Made by a program: the position numbers and the translations under genes. Under the pieces are notes generated by a model, which was not told the origin of the DNA, made no database searches, and saw only the letters and a program-made list of their open reading frames with translations. DNA of 64,000 bases from AV80 sp046262815 (GTDB lineage: Bacteria; Verrucomicrobiota; Verrucomicrobiia; Chthoniobacterales; UBA10450), in NCBI GenBank assembly GCA_046262815.1, contig JBHELY010000013.1, positions 1 through 64,000 of the forward strand. The letters are read 5' to 3'. This document shows positions 41,945-51,794 of the stretch, piece after piece. Numbering within the stretch: the stretch's first letter is position 1; every line of letters begins with the position of its first letter.

Positions 41945-43150
41945 ATGCTCACTCTTGCCCAGGGAAAGAAGGATGGAAAAGAGTTCGTCTCGCACGCGCC
42001 CGGCTACTGGCCCGGGACCCCGCCGGAACTCTGGAACGATTGGAAATGGCAGCTCAAAAACCGGGTCACGTCGCTGACCCAGCTCGAGCAGCACCTCGAA
42101 CTTTCGAATGAAGAACGGAGCGGCGTCCTGCTCTCCGGCGACAAGCTCGCGCTCGCCGTGACCCCGCATTTCTTCAACCTGATCTCGCGGGATAATCCGG
42201 ACGATCCGATCCGGCGCCAGGTCATTCCACGGATCGAAGAAACCTGGACGTCGCCCTACGACATGGTGGATCCGTGCGGCGAAGATTCGCACATGCCGGT
42301 GCCGGGATTGGTCCATCGTTATCCGGACCGCGTTCTATTTCTCGTGACCGATCGTTGCGCGAGTTATTGCCGTTATTGCACACGAAGCCGCGTCGTCAGC
42401 GGCGTCGGCGAACAGGAATTGCACACGGATTTCGAGCAGGCTTTTCGTTATCTCGAACAACACACCGAAGTCCGCGACGTTCTTCTTTCCGGCGGCGACG
42501 CGTTAATTTTCAGTGACGATAAACTCGAAGGTATCCTCAAGCGCCTTCGTTCCATTCCGCACATCGAGTTCGTCCGCATCGGCACTCGGGTCCCGATTTT
42601 CCTGCCGCAACGGATCACGCCCGAGCTTTGCGCGATGCTGGCGAAATACCATCCGCTCTGGATGAGCGTTCACGTCAATCATCCCCGCGAGCTGACCCTC
42701 GAAGTAAAACAAGCCCTCGAACGTCTGGCGAACGCCGGCATCCCGCTTGGCAACCAAAGCGTGTTGCTCGCGGGCGTGAACGACGACGTCGAGACGATGA
42801 AAATGCTGGTGCAGAAACTCCTGCTCTGCCGCGTCCGCCCCTACTACTTGTATCAGTGCGACCTCATCACCGGTTCCGCGCACCTGCGGTCATCCGTCGC
42901 GAAAGGGATCGAGATCATCGAAGCCTTACGCGGCCACACCACCGGCTACGGCGTCCCGCAGTTCGTCATCGACGCTCCCGGCGGCGGCGGCAAAGTCCCG
43001 ATCAATCCCGGTTACGTCCTCTATCACGACAACGAAAAAATCGTAATCCGCAATTACGAAGGCAAAATTTTCGAATACCCCGAGAGCGGCGACCAGTCCG
43101 TCCAGTTCGCCCCTCAAAGGGAATATCACGACGAATACCTTTATTCGTGA
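41945..43150 (+). CDS. KamA family radical SAM protein (lysine 2,3-aminomutase-like)
   Basis: A 401-residue radical SAM, PLP-dependent aminomutase. CASYCRYCTR (C138, C142, C145) binds the 4Fe-4S cluster, and IDAPGGGGKVPINP carries the PLP Lys. It likely converts L-lysine to beta-lysine or acts on a related amino acid. Its size and C-terminal region fit KamA better than the shorter EF-P modifying EpmB. No EF-P or EpmA gene lies nearby. The substrate is not proven by sequence. Confidence 0.87.
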   Translation: MLTLAQGKKDGKEFVSHAPGYWPGTPPELWNDWKWQLKNRVTSLTQLEQHLELSNEERSGVLLSGDKLALAVTPHFFNLISRDNPDDPIRRQVIPRIEETWTSPYDMVDPCGEDSHMPVPGLVHRYPDRVLFLVTDRCASYCRYCTRSRVVSGVGEQELHTDFEQAFRYLEQHTEVRDVLLSGGDALIFSDDKLEGILKRLRSIPHIEFVRIGTRVPIFLPQRITPELCAMLAKYHPLWMSVHVNHPRELTLEVKQALERLANAGIPLGNQSVLLAGVNDDVETMKMLVQKLLLCRVRPYYLYQCDLITGSAHLRSSVAKGIEIIEALRGHTTGYGVPQFVIDAPGGGGKVPINPGYVLYHDNEKIVIRNYEGKIFEYPESGDQSVQFAPQREYHDEYLYS

Positions 43151-43368
43151 AGAGCTCTACTTTCTTAGAAACGGTGGCGCCGCAGCGTGAATGGAGCCGG
43201 CGGGAGCCGAGCGACATAGATGGGAAAGCCGTCAGGCCGAACGAGCGGGCGCGAGTGAGTCAATACCACGACAGTATTTGTACTCGTAGAGCGTACCGAT
43301 AGGCGCGCATTTGGTGCTCGCCGTCCGAACAATCTTTCGGGCATTGGGCTCCGCGGAGGTATTTCGCC

Positions 43369-44109
43369 ATGAACTATCGCATCCAATTCTTTGCGGCTAT
43401 CGCCTTGCTCTGGCTTTTGTCGGTCCCGGCAACAGCCGAGACCCTGCCGGAATTTCGCCCCGCCCTGCTCGGATCGTTTTCCCGCTCATTGATTAATACG
43501 ATTAATACCGAGTCGTTGGTTAAACGCGGCCAGGGCGATGCGGTCGTGATGTTCACGGCGGGAATTTCCGAATCAGGCTACGGGCACATTTGGGAAACGT
43601 ATCGCGGAACACCTGGTTCCGATCTGCTCAGCAAAGAGATCATGGACCGCGCCTCCCAGGCCCAATTTGAGGCGGCGGTCTACAAACACCAGCATGTCGG
43701 CGTGATCCTCAACGGCACGGTCGCCTTCTCGGTCGTCGGGGGAAAACCGCATTTGCGCATTTTCCTTCACCAGGAAGAGAGCGACCTGAAGCAGGGCAAG
43801 GATTTTGTCGCGCCCCAGCTGGCTTTCGCGACCGGCAATCCAAAGTTCGAAGGAATCTGGTACCCGGGACACACGCTGACAACTCCTGGCGTCGCCGCGG
43901 TGACGCTGGAGGTTGACGCTAACGGCAAGGTCCAGAACGCCGTCCTCGCCTACGAACATCCTGCGGGGAAGGGCTTCGGCGCGGAAACAGTCGACGCGCT
44001 CCGCAAAGCGGTCTTCATCCCGGGCTTTCGCAACGGGAAAGCGGTGCCCTGCAAATTTACCTATTCGGTAATTTTTAGCGGCACCAGCCGGCGGCCCAAG
44101 ACCGGATAG
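43369..44109 (+). CDS. Exported protein with a TonB C-terminal-like domain
   Basis: A 246-residue protein with a signal peptide (about 1-23, ending PATAE). The ATG is supported by GGAGG nine bases upstream. The last 80 residues (GVAAVTLEVDANGKVQNAVLAYEHPAG, FGAETVDALRKAVFIPGFRNGKAVPCKFTYSVIF) have the alpha/beta pattern of TonB C-terminal domains. A membrane anchor and Pro-rich linker are absent, so it is not a classical TonB. The middle region is unrecognised. Function unknown. Confidence 0.68.
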   Translation: MNYRIQFFAAIALLWLLSVPATAETLPEFRPALLGSFSRSLINTINTESLVKRGQGDAVVMFTAGISESGYGHIWETYRGTPGSDLLSKEIMDRASQAQFEAAVYKHQHVGVILNGTVAFSVVGGKPHLRIFLHQEESDLKQGKDFVAPQLAFATGNPKFEGIWYPGHTLTTPGVAAVTLEVDANGKVQNAVLAYEHPAGKGFGAETVDALRKAVFIPGFRNGKAVPCKFTYSVIFSGTSRRPKTG

Positions 44110-44140
44110 CTGTTCGCGGCGTGCCCCGCGTGATTTCCGC

Positions 44141-45817
44141 TTACTTCCGCTCGTAAACGATTTCGCCGCCGATCACTGTCATGACGCATTTAGTCGTGAG
44201 GATTTCGGGGGCGGGGATTTCCATGATGTCTTTGGAGAGAACAGTGAAATCCGCGAGCTTGCCGATCTCGATCGAGCCTTTGTCGGCTTCTTCGAAGGCG
44301 GCGTAGGCGGCGTTTAAGGTAAATATTTTCAGCGCTTCTTCGTGAGTGAGCGCTTGCTCGAGGTGCCATCCATCGGCGGATTCGCCCTTGATGCTTTTCC
44401 GAGTGACGGCGGCGTAGAACTCGATCATCGGTTCGCCGCGCTCGACCGGCGCATCGGAACCGCCGCAAATGACGGCTCCGGATTTTTGCAGACTTTGCCA
44501 GGCATAGGCGCCGGCGAGACGTTCCTGGCCGAGACGCGCCGGCGCGAAAAATAAATCGCTGATGGCGTGCGACGGTTGCATCGAAGCGATGATGGCGAGC
44601 TTGTAGAAACGCGGCAGATCTTGCGCGCTGAGAATCTGAGCGTGTTCAACGCGCCAGCGCGGCTCGCGAATTTTGCGCTTCTCGGGCGGCACCGCTTTCA
44701 TCGCTTTTTCGTAGAGGTCGAGAATCACCCGATTCGCGCGATCGCCGATGGCGTGGGTCTCGATCTGGATGCCTTTGCGCAACGCTTCTTCGAAGATCGG
44801 TTGAAGCTCCGATTCCTTTTCCCTGAGGAAGCCGGATGTATCGGGCGCATCCGAGTATGGAGCGAGCAACGCGGCGCCACGCGAGCCGAGTGCGCCGTCG
44901 AAAACGACTTTGATCGTGCGCTGGGTAAAATGGTGATCGAATGCATTGAGGGTGGGGCCGTCGCGTAACAACGCCGCGCCAGCTGGCCCGGGCGAATAGG
45001 CGGCGTTGTAAACGCGGATCTTGCATTGCCCGGACTCGAGCGCCTGCCGCATCGGCGGAAGATCATCGAGATTGCTGCCGGCGTTTTGAATCTCGCACCA
45101 GCCTAACGACAGCTCGCGCTTCACGCCGACCACAAACGCTTCCCGCCGCTCCGCCTCACTCGGTTGCGGAATATTTTTGTGAACGAGTTCCTGCGCGTGA
45201 TCGAGCAACATCCCGGTTGGTTCGCCGGTTTGTTTGTCGCGTAGAATTTCGCCGCCGAACGGATTCTTTGTTTCCTTGTCGATCTTCGCGATCCGCAACG
45301 CGGCGCTGTTGGCGACCGCGGCGTGTCCATCGGCGCGGGTGAGAAAAAGCGGATTGTCCGGTGCGATCTTGTCGAGATCGACGCGAGTGGGAAATTGCGG
45401 CGGCTTCCAGAACGTCTCGATCCAACCGCGGCCGGTGATCCATTTCCCTTTTTCCGTTTTAGCGACGCGCTCTTTTACTTTCGCGAGAAAATCTTCGAGC
45501 GTGGTTGTGCCTTCGAGATTTAAAGTCAGCTCGCGCTCGCCAATTCCGAAGATGTGGCAATGCGAATCCGTCAGGCCGGGCACAACCAGTTTCCCGCCCA
45601 GATCGATCGTCCGCGCAGCCGGCGTCTGAAATTTTTTCGCGTCTTGGTTCGAGCCGACGAAAACGATTCGATCTCCGCGAACGGCGATCGCCTCGGCGTG
45701 CTCCTGGCGTTCGTTGACCGTTTCGATGTTGCCGTTAATGAAAACAATTTGAGCCGGCTCGGCGGCCAAGGCTGCGGGAACAATTCCTAAAAAAATAAAC
45801 GCCCGGAAAATTTTCAT
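44141..45817 (-). CDS. YtcJ-like metal-dependent amidohydrolase, exported
   Basis: A 558-residue amidohydrolase-3 family protein. The ATG at 45817 gives a signal peptide (MKIFRAFIFLGIVPAALA). LVVPGLTDSHCH holds the metal-binding HxH, and QIETHAIGDRANRV, RVEHAQIL and GGSDAPVE carry later His and Asp ligands. The family hydrolyses amide bonds in varied small molecules; the substrate here is unknown. The open frame extends upstream to 46081, but that region is AT-richer and non-coding in appearance. Confidence 0.85.
   Translation of the reverse strand: MKIFRAFIFLGIVPAALAAEPAQIVFINGNIETVNERQEHAEAIAVRGDRIVFVGSNQDAKKFQTPAARTIDLGGKLVVPGLTDSHCHIFGIGERELTLNLEGTTTLEDFLAKVKERVAKTEKGKWITGRGWIETFWKPPQFPTRVDLDKIAPDNPLFLTRADGHAAVANSAALRIAKIDKETKNPFGGEILRDKQTGEPTGMLLDHAQELVHKNIPQPSEAERREAFVVGVKRELSLGWCEIQNAGSNLDDLPPMRQALESGQCKIRVYNAAYSPGPAGAALLRDGPTLNAFDHHFTQRTIKVVFDGALGSRGAALLAPYSDAPDTSGFLREKESELQPIFEEALRKGIQIETHAIGDRANRVILDLYEKAMKAVPPEKRKIREPRWRVEHAQILSAQDLPRFYKLAIIASMQPSHAISDLFFAPARLGQERLAGAYAWQSLQKSGAVICGGSDAPVERGEPMIEFYAAVTRKSIKGESADGWHLEQALTHEEALKIFTLNAAYAAFEEADKGSIEIGKLADFTVLSKDIMEIPAPEILTTKCVMTVIGGEIVYERK
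45101..45109 (-). repeat. TCGTTAGGC motif, copy 10
   Basis: Exact 9-mer in the YtcJ-like gene, encoding Ser-Leu-Gly as TCG TTA GGC on its coding strand. Confidence 0.8.
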
Positions 45818-46145
45818 TGCGCGGCCATCATTCTGATTTCGCCGGCCGGCGTCGAGCGCGCAACGCCTTGCAACGCGAATCATGTGAATAGTTTCATTCT
45901 TCTCTTTTGCATCCGCGAAACTTTTCCGTATGAAAGAAATGGTTTTCCGCGCTGCCACCACGAATGGAAAAACAATTTTCTTTTGCCAACCCTTTCTCGA
46001 TTTATAGAGTTGGCGCTCCTCTCCGGGCGCTGCCTTGAAATTTAAATGCCAACGACCTTGAGCGCCGCACATCCTAACCAACAGTTCGCTCCGTTTCTAA
46101 GGTGGCGGCTGTCCCTTGGCCGAAGCGCAGGGCGCTAAGCGTTTT
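45818..46145. other. Divergent intergenic region upstream of the Act operon
   Basis: 328 bases between the YtcJ-like gene and actA. The part from about 45885 to 46055 is richer in A and T than its surroundings, as expected of a promoter region serving both directions. A weak TTGCCA-like box near 45983 and a TATAGA-like box near 46003 are only 14 bases apart, so I do not call a promoter. I see no gene, palindrome of the repeat families, or known riboswitch. Confidence 0.5.
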
Positions 46146-46871
46146 ATGGCGAATTTTTTTCCACGCTGGACGAACTGGTTGCCGCTCAAGATTTCCATCT
46201 GCGGCACCGTGATCGTCTGCGGGTTGACGGGCGCGACCTGGTATTACGTCACGCCGAAGTACACGCGCGTCGGTTATCAACCGGTCCAGCCGGTGCCGTT
46301 CCCGCACGACATTCATGTCTCGCAGCTGGGAATGGATTGCCGTTACTGTCACAGCTTCGTCGAGGTCGCGGCGCATTCGAATGTGCCGAACACGCAGACC
46401 TGCATGGCGTGTCACACGCAGGTGCAGAAAGATAATCCGAAGCTCGAGCCGGTGCGGGCGAGCTGGAAAACCGGCGAGCCGGTCGAGTGGGTCCAACTCC
46501 ATCGCACGCCTGATTACGTTTTTTTCAATCACTCCGCCCACGTGAACCGTGGGATCAGTTGCGCCAGCTGCCACGGCCAGGTGAATCACATGGCGGTGAT
46601 GAGACATGCAAAGCCTCACAGCATGGCGTGGTGCCTCGAATGCCATCGGCACCCGGAAAATTTCCTCCGCCCGGAAACCCAGATCACGAACATGGATTGG
46701 AAACCGGACTGGGAAAAACCGGCGGAGTTCGTGGCGAAATATGGCCAGCCCAAGGATGCGACCGATGACTGGTCGAAAAAGGAAAAACTTACCCAGCAAG
46801 AAATCGGGCGCACGCTGAAGGAGCGTTGGAACATCCAGCCGAGCGCGAATTGCCAGACCTGCCACCGATGA
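46146..46871 (+). CDS. actA: Alternative complex III pentaheme cytochrome subunit ActA
   Basis: A 241-residue periplasmic cytochrome anchored by one N-terminal segment (about 16-33). Five CxxCH heme sites are seen: C65-H69 (CRYCH), C86-H90 (CMACH), C139-H143 (CASCH), C163-H167 (CLECH) and C236-H240 (CQTCH). In alternative complex III it carries electrons from the quinol-oxidising part to acceptor cytochromes. The ATG at 46146 is used; a TTG at 46116 would add ten residues. It starts the act operon, with its stop overlapping actB. Confidence 0.93.
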   Translation: MANFFPRWTNWLPLKISICGTVIVCGLTGATWYYVTPKYTRVGYQPVQPVPFPHDIHVSQLGMDCRYCHSFVEVAAHSNVPNTQTCMACHTQVQKDNPKLEPVRASWKTGEPVEWVQLHRTPDYVFFNHSAHVNRGISCASCHGQVNHMAVMRHAKPHSMAWCLECHRHPENFLRPETQITNMDWKPDWEKPAEFVAKYGQPKDATDDWSKKEKLTQQEIGRTLKERWNIQPSANCQTCHR

Positions 46872-49800
46872 AACGCGTCTTCGAGCATCCGCCGGAAAAG
46901 CTGACGGGGAAACGCTATTGGCGGAGCCTGGACGAATTCAGCGACACGCCGGAATTCCGCAGCTGGCTCGAGCGCGAATTTCCTTCGGGCGCGGCGCAGT
47001 TGAACGGCGACGAATGGTCCCGGCGCGGTTTCCTGAAATTGATGGGCGCCTCGATGGCGCTCGCCGGATTTGGCCTAACGAGTTGTCGCCGGCCGGAAGC
47101 GCATTTGGTTCCCTTCACCAAGAGTCTCGAGTGGACAATCCCGGGCAAATTCTTGTATTACGCGACCGCGATGCCGCGGCGGACCGGCGCGATTCCGCTG
47201 ATCGCGGCGACGGTGGATGGCCGGCCGATCAAACTGGAAGGAAATCCCCTTCATCCCGCGAGCGGTGGCTCGACGGACGCGTTCGCCCAGGCGTCGCTCC
47301 TCGATCTCTACGATCCCGCGCGCTCAAGGCGTTTCGCGGAGGTAAAAGAAAAAGAGGTGGAGAAAGGGAAGAAGGAGCGAGTGCTCGAAACGCGTGATCG
47401 CGCGGCGTTCGAAAAATATCTGGCCGATGTGCAGACCAAGATCGCGGCGGATGGCGGCGCGGGCCTGGCATTCCTCGCTGAAGAAGTTCATTCACCGACC
47501 CGCGAACGTTTGCGCACCGAGCTGCAAAAGAAATATCCGAAAATGCGGTGGGCCGTTTACGACCCACTCCTGACCGAGGCGCAAAGTTTCGCGACCCAGC
47601 TCAGTTTCGGAGATAACGCGCGACTCGTTCCGCGCCTGGAGCGGGCCGACGTCGTTCTCGCGATCGACAGCGATTTTCTCGACTGCGGCGAAGGCGATCT
47701 CGCCGGAATCCGCGCGTTTAGTTCTCGGCGCCGGGTCCGCGAAGCAAAGGACACGATGAACCGTCTCTACGCGGTGGAGAATCGCTTCACGCTCACGGGC
47801 GCGATGGCGGATCATCGGATGCGTTGCCCGGCCAGCCAAATCCCCGCGTTCACGCGTGCGCTCGCCGGAAAAATCGCGGTCGCGACGAAAGACCAGGGAC
47901 TGGCTTCAACAATCGCGACGCTGACGGAGCCGGTGAACGCGATGCAGTTCGATGACGCGTGGCTGACCGAATGCGCGAGCGATTTGATGGCGAAACCCGG
48001 CGCCAGTCTCGTCCTGGCCGGCGCGCATCAGCCTGTCGTGGTGCAGCTGATGGTTTACGCGATCAACTCGGCGCTGAAGAACATTGGCGCGACCTTGATC
48101 ATTCGCGAATTCATCAAGACGCCGAAGACCAACAGCATTCTGCAACTCGCGGGCGAAATAAGCGGGGGCCGAATCAAACAGCTTTTCATTCTCGGCGGCG
48201 ATCCGGCTTACAACGCTCCGAAAGGAATCACGATCGACAAGGACACCAAGGCGCCGGTCGATTGGACGGAGCTCCAAAAGAAAGTGCCGGACGTCGTGCG
48301 GCTCGGTTATTACGAAGACGCGACCTCGGAGCTGAGCACGTGGCACGTGCCGTCCGCGCATTATCTCGAATCGTGGAGCGACGCGCTGACGAATGACGGC
48401 GCGTATCTCGCGATTCAACCGATGATCCTGCCGCTCTTCGGCGGAATGTCGGAGCTCGATTTGATGAACGCGATCCTCGGCAATCCGAAAGTCGAGGGAC
48501 CGGAACTCGTGCAGGAGACATTTCGCGCGAGCGCGCCTCCGGGCGATTTCCAAACGGCCTGGACCCAACTGCTGCGGGACGGGTTTGCGACGCACATCCT
48601 GCTGAAGGAAAAGCCGCCGACATTCAACTCGAACAACGCGGGCGGTGTCGCCCACACGCTTTGGACGAGTGCCCCGAACCCGACGCCCGACGCGCCTGAG
48701 ATTGTGCTGACCCACAGTTACAACATCGATGACGGGCGTTACATCAATAACGGGTGGCTCCAGGAACTGCCGGACCCGATCACGAAACTGACCTGGGACA
48801 ACGCGGCCTTGATGAGTCCCGCGATGGCGAAACATCTCGGCGTCGAGACCGGTGATCTCATCAACATCGCGGTGACGGAAACGACCAAGGACGCGAATGG
48901 AAAAAATATTCGGCGCGAGCTGGTGATCGCGGCGTTGATTTCGCCCGGCCACGCGGATAACTCGATCTCCATCGCGCTAGGTTACGGGCGCAAGCGAACG
49001 GGACCGATCGGCGAAGAAGCCGGCTTTGACGGATTTCTCCTGCGCAACAGCTCGAACCCGCACTTCATCGCAGTCGACAGCAAGACGGTTGAATCCATTT
49101 CGGTGACGACGGCTCCGACTCCGAAGGAAACGCAATCAGCGAGCCCAACGCCGGGCGCTCCGTCGGCTGCGCCGACTGCGGCGCCAAAAGTTCGCCCGCA
49201 CACGCTGGGTACCTATGCGCTTTCGATCACGCAGGATCACTGGAGCATCGAAGGTCGCGGGCTCGTTCGCGAAGCGACGGTGGATCATTACCGCGAAGAT
49301 CCCGAGTTCGTGAAGAAGATCGCGGGCGACGAAGAATTGCCGGCGAGGTTGCCGTCGATTTACAGCCATCCGCCACTGACCGCCGAGCAGCAATGGGGAA
49401 TGACGGTCGACCTGAATGTCTGCACTGGTTGCAGCGCGTGCGTCATTGCCTGCCAGGCGGAGAACAACATTCCGATCGTGGGCAAGCTCCAGGTGAGCCA
49501 TCTGCGCGCGATGCACTGGCTGCGGATCGACCGTTATTACGCGAGCGAGAAACCCTACAACCAGGACCTCGGCGAGTACCCGGAGAATCCCGAGATCGTG
49601 CACGAACCGATGATGTGCCAGCACTGCGAGAACGCGCCGTGCGAAACGGTTTGCCCGGTCAACGCCACGATCCACAGCGAAGATGGACTCAACGTCATGG
49701 CCTACAACCGCTGTGTCGGCACCCGGTATTGCGCGAACAACTGCCCATTCAAGGTCCGGCGCTTCAATTTCTTCGATTACAACCAGCGTCCGATCGGCAA

Positions 49801-50329
49801 GAAAAAGGTCGGACCGCTCGAGATTTATCAGGAATACCTCGGACCGTTTACCGAAAAAGGCGCGCCGGACACGACGAAGCTCCAGAAAAATCCGAACGTG
49901 ACCGTGCGCATGCGCGGCGTGATGGAAAAATGCACCTACTGCGTTCAGCGAATCGAGGAAGCGAAGATCGCGGCGCACGTGAAAGCCGGCGCATCCCCCA
50001 ACACGCGGATCCCGCGCGATTCGTTCACGAGCGCGTGCGCCCAGGTTTGCCCGACCGGCGCGATCGTTTTCGGCGACGTGAAAGATCCCGAGAGCAAAGT
50101 CTCGAAAATAAAAGCGCAGGACCGCAATTACCGGCTGCTCGAATATTTGAATGTGAAAACGCGCACGAGTTATCTCGCGCGGATTCGCAATCCGAATCCG
50201 AAAATGCCGGACGCGAATCGGATTGCGGTCGCAAGTCTTGGCCACGAAGGACCCGAAAGACCGGACAAAGCGAAACACGATTTCAACCAGCACGACAAAG
50301 GCGCCCTGAACCCGAAGGAGAAACCGTAA
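46868..50329 (+). CDS. actB: Alternative complex III molybdopterin/iron-sulfur-like subunit ActB
   Basis: An 1153-residue subunit fusing a molybdopterin-oxidoreductase-like domain (about 80-760) to a ferredoxin-like iron-sulfur domain. SRRGFLKLMGASMALAG (residues 51-67) is a Tat signal after a conserved N-terminal extension. The cluster motifs begin with CTGCSACVIAC near 852, then CQHCENAPCETVC, CVGTRYCANNC and CTYCVQRI, with CAQVCPTGA near 1056. A Ser/Pro/Ala/Thr-rich linker lies near 745-775. The Mo site is known to be empty in characterised ActB. It overlaps actA by four bases. Confidence 0.94.
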   Translation: MKRVFEHPPEKLTGKRYWRSLDEFSDTPEFRSWLEREFPSGAAQLNGDEWSRRGFLKLMGASMALAGFGLTSCRRPEAHLVPFTKSLEWTIPGKFLYYATAMPRRTGAIPLIAATVDGRPIKLEGNPLHPASGGSTDAFAQASLLDLYDPARSRRFAEVKEKEVEKGKKERVLETRDRAAFEKYLADVQTKIAADGGAGLAFLAEEVHSPTRERLRTELQKKYPKMRWAVYDPLLTEAQSFATQLSFGDNARLVPRLERADVVLAIDSDFLDCGEGDLAGIRAFSSRRRVREAKDTMNRLYAVENRFTLTGAMADHRMRCPASQIPAFTRALAGKIAVATKDQGLASTIATLTEPVNAMQFDDAWLTECASDLMAKPGASLVLAGAHQPVVVQLMVYAINSALKNIGATLIIREFIKTPKTNSILQLAGEISGGRIKQLFILGGDPAYNAPKGITIDKDTKAPVDWTELQKKVPDVVRLGYYEDATSELSTWHVPSAHYLESWSDALTNDGAYLAIQPMILPLFGGMSELDLMNAILGNPKVEGPELVQETFRASAPPGDFQTAWTQLLRDGFATHILLKEKPPTFNSNNAGGVAHTLWTSAPNPTPDAPEIVLTHSYNIDDGRYINNGWLQELPDPITKLTWDNAALMSPAMAKHLGVETGDLINIAVTETTKDANGKNIRRELVIAALISPGHADNSISIALGYGRKRTGPIGEEAGFDGFLLRNSSNPHFIAVDSKTVESISVTTAPTPKETQSASPTPGAPSAAPTAAPKVRPHTLGTYALSITQDHWSIEGRGLVREATVDHYREDPEFVKKIAGDEELPARLPSIYSHPPLTAEQQWGMTVDLNVCTGCSACVIACQAENNIPIVGKLQVSHLRAMHWLRIDRYYASEKPYNQDLGEYPENPEIVHEPMMCQHCENAPCETVCPVNATIHSEDGLNVMAYNRCVGTRYCANNCPFKVRRFNFFDYNQRPIGKKKVGPLEIYQEYLGPFTEKGAPDTTKLQKNPNVTVRMRGVMEKCTYCVQRIEEAKIAAHVKAGASPNTRIPRDSFTSACAQVCPTGAIVFGDVKDPESKVSKIKAQDRNYRLLEYLNVKTRTSYLARIRNPNPKMPDANRIAVASLGHEGPERPDKAKHDFNQHDKGALNPKEKP
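47073..47081 (-). repeat. TCGTTAGGC motif, copy 11
   Basis: Exact 9-mer in actB encoding Gly-Leu-Thr (GGC CTA ACG) just before the Ser-Cys at the end of the Tat signal. Confidence 0.8.
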
Positions 50330-50330
50330 C

Positions 50331-51794
50331 GTGGATGGAGCTTCAACAGCACCAGACGTGATCGAAGGCGAAGCCTCGGCTTCGGTGGAGAGGCCGCTGA
50401 AGCGCGTGCCGCTGGTCCTGAACCGACGGAACTTCAGCTGGATCACGGAGCGAATCTCGGGCGCGGTGGAAGGGACAGCCCCGCGCTGGTGGTGGGTCGC
50501 GTTCGCGATCACGTCGATGGTCGCGATGTTCGGATTGTTCTGTCTCGGCTATCAGATTTCGACCGGCGTCGGCGTTTGGGGACTGAATCATCCGGTCGGC
50601 TGGGCCTGGGACATCACCAACTTCGTGTTCTGGATCGGTATCGGACACGCCGGCACCCTGATTTCCGCGATTCTCTATTTGCTCCGCCAAAAATGGCGGA
50701 CGTCGATCAACCGATCCGCGGAAGCGATGACGCTGTTCGCCGTTATTTGCGCCGCGATTTTCCCCGGCGTCCACGTCGGCCGCGTCTGGATGGCGTGGTA
50801 CCTGGCGCCATTGCCGGACAATTACGGCATCTGGCCGAACTTCCGCAGCCCACTTCTTTGGGACGTGTTCGCGGTTTCGACCTACTTCACGGTTTCCGTC
50901 CTCTTTTGGTATACCGGTTTGATTCCCGATCTCGCGACGTTGCGCGACCGCGCGACGACGAAGATCAAGAAATTGCTCTACGGAATCTTCGCGCTCGGCT
51001 GGCGCGGGTCCAATCGCCACTGGCGGCATTATGAAATGGCCTATCTCCTCCTGGCCGGTATTTCCACTCCGCTCGTGCTTTCCGTCCACAGCGTCGTGTC
51101 CTTCGACTTCGCGACCTCAATTTTGCCGACCTGGCACACGACGATCTTTCCTCCTTACTTCGTCGCCGGCGCGATCTTTGGCGGATTCGCCATGGTCCTG
51201 ACGTTGCTCGTGCCGGCGCGCGCGATCTACAAGCTCCACGACATCATCACCGTCCAGCACATCGACAAAATGGCGAAGGTGATTCTGCTTACCGGATCGT
51301 TTGTCACCTATGCCTACGCGATGGAGTTTTTCGTCGCCTGGTACAGCGGCAACCAGTACGAAAAGTTCGGCTTCTACAACCGCATCTTTGGTCCCTACTG
51401 GTGGTACTGGTGGACCGGCATGCTTTTCTGCAACGTCCTTTCCCCGCAGCTCTTTTGGTTCCGACGCTTCCGGCGAAACATTTACGTCGTCTACTTCGTC
51501 TGCATGTGCGTGAACGCCGGGATGTGGTTCGAGCGTTTCATCATCATCGTCGGCGGATTGCACCGCGACTTTCTTCCTTCGTCGTGGGGCCTCTTCATTC
51601 CGACCTGGGTCGATATCTGGACGTTCATCGGGACCCACGGAATTTTCCTGTCGCTCTTTTTAATTTTCATCCGCTACCTGCCGATGATTGCGATGTCGGA
51701 AGTGAAGATCGTCCTGCCTGAGGCGAACCCGCATCAGGTTTCACCGGAGGAACATCATGTGGTTGCCGCCGGCGGACGGGAGAGAACGGAATGA
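50331..51794 (+). CDS. actC: Alternative complex III NrfD-like membrane subunit ActC
   Basis: A 487-residue NrfD/PsrC-type protein with about ten membrane segments that forms a quinol site in the membrane part of the complex. GTG start at 50331, one base after the actB stop, with GGAG about ten bases before. Conserved stretches include LGYQISTGVGVWGLNHPVGWAWDITNFVFWIGIGHAGTLISA in two parts. The end overlaps actD by four bases. Confidence 0.93.
   Translation: MDGASTAPDVIEGEASASVERPLKRVPLVLNRRNFSWITERISGAVEGTAPRWWWVAFAITSMVAMFGLFCLGYQISTGVGVWGLNHPVGWAWDITNFVFWIGIGHAGTLISAILYLLRQKWRTSINRSAEAMTLFAVICAAIFPGVHVGRVWMAWYLAPLPDNYGIWPNFRSPLLWDVFAVSTYFTVSVLFWYTGLIPDLATLRDRATTKIKKLLYGIFALGWRGSNRHWRHYEMAYLLLAGISTPLVLSVHSVVSFDFATSILPTWHTTIFPPYFVAGAIFGGFAMVLTLLVPARAIYKLHDIITVQHIDKMAKVILLTGSFVTYAYAMEFFVAWYSGNQYEKFGFYNRIFGPYWWYWWTGMLFCNVLSPQLFWFRRFRRNIYVVYFVCMCVNAGMWFERFIIIVGGLHRDFLPSSWGLFIPTWVDIWTFIGTHGIFLSLFLIFIRYLPMIAMSEVKIVLPEANPHQVSPEEHHVVAAGGRERTE

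Noticed and set aside
45983..46008. Sigma-70 promoter for actA
   Set aside because: The best -35 and -10 like boxes are 14 bases apart, too close for a convincing call.
45818..46081. N-terminal extension of the YtcJ-like protein
   Set aside because: The extension is AT-rich, has no family similarity and precedes a clear signal peptide starting at 45817.
46868..47090. ActB Tat signal lying 50 residues from the start as an anomaly
   Set aside because: An N-terminal extension before the RR motif is normal for this subunit family.
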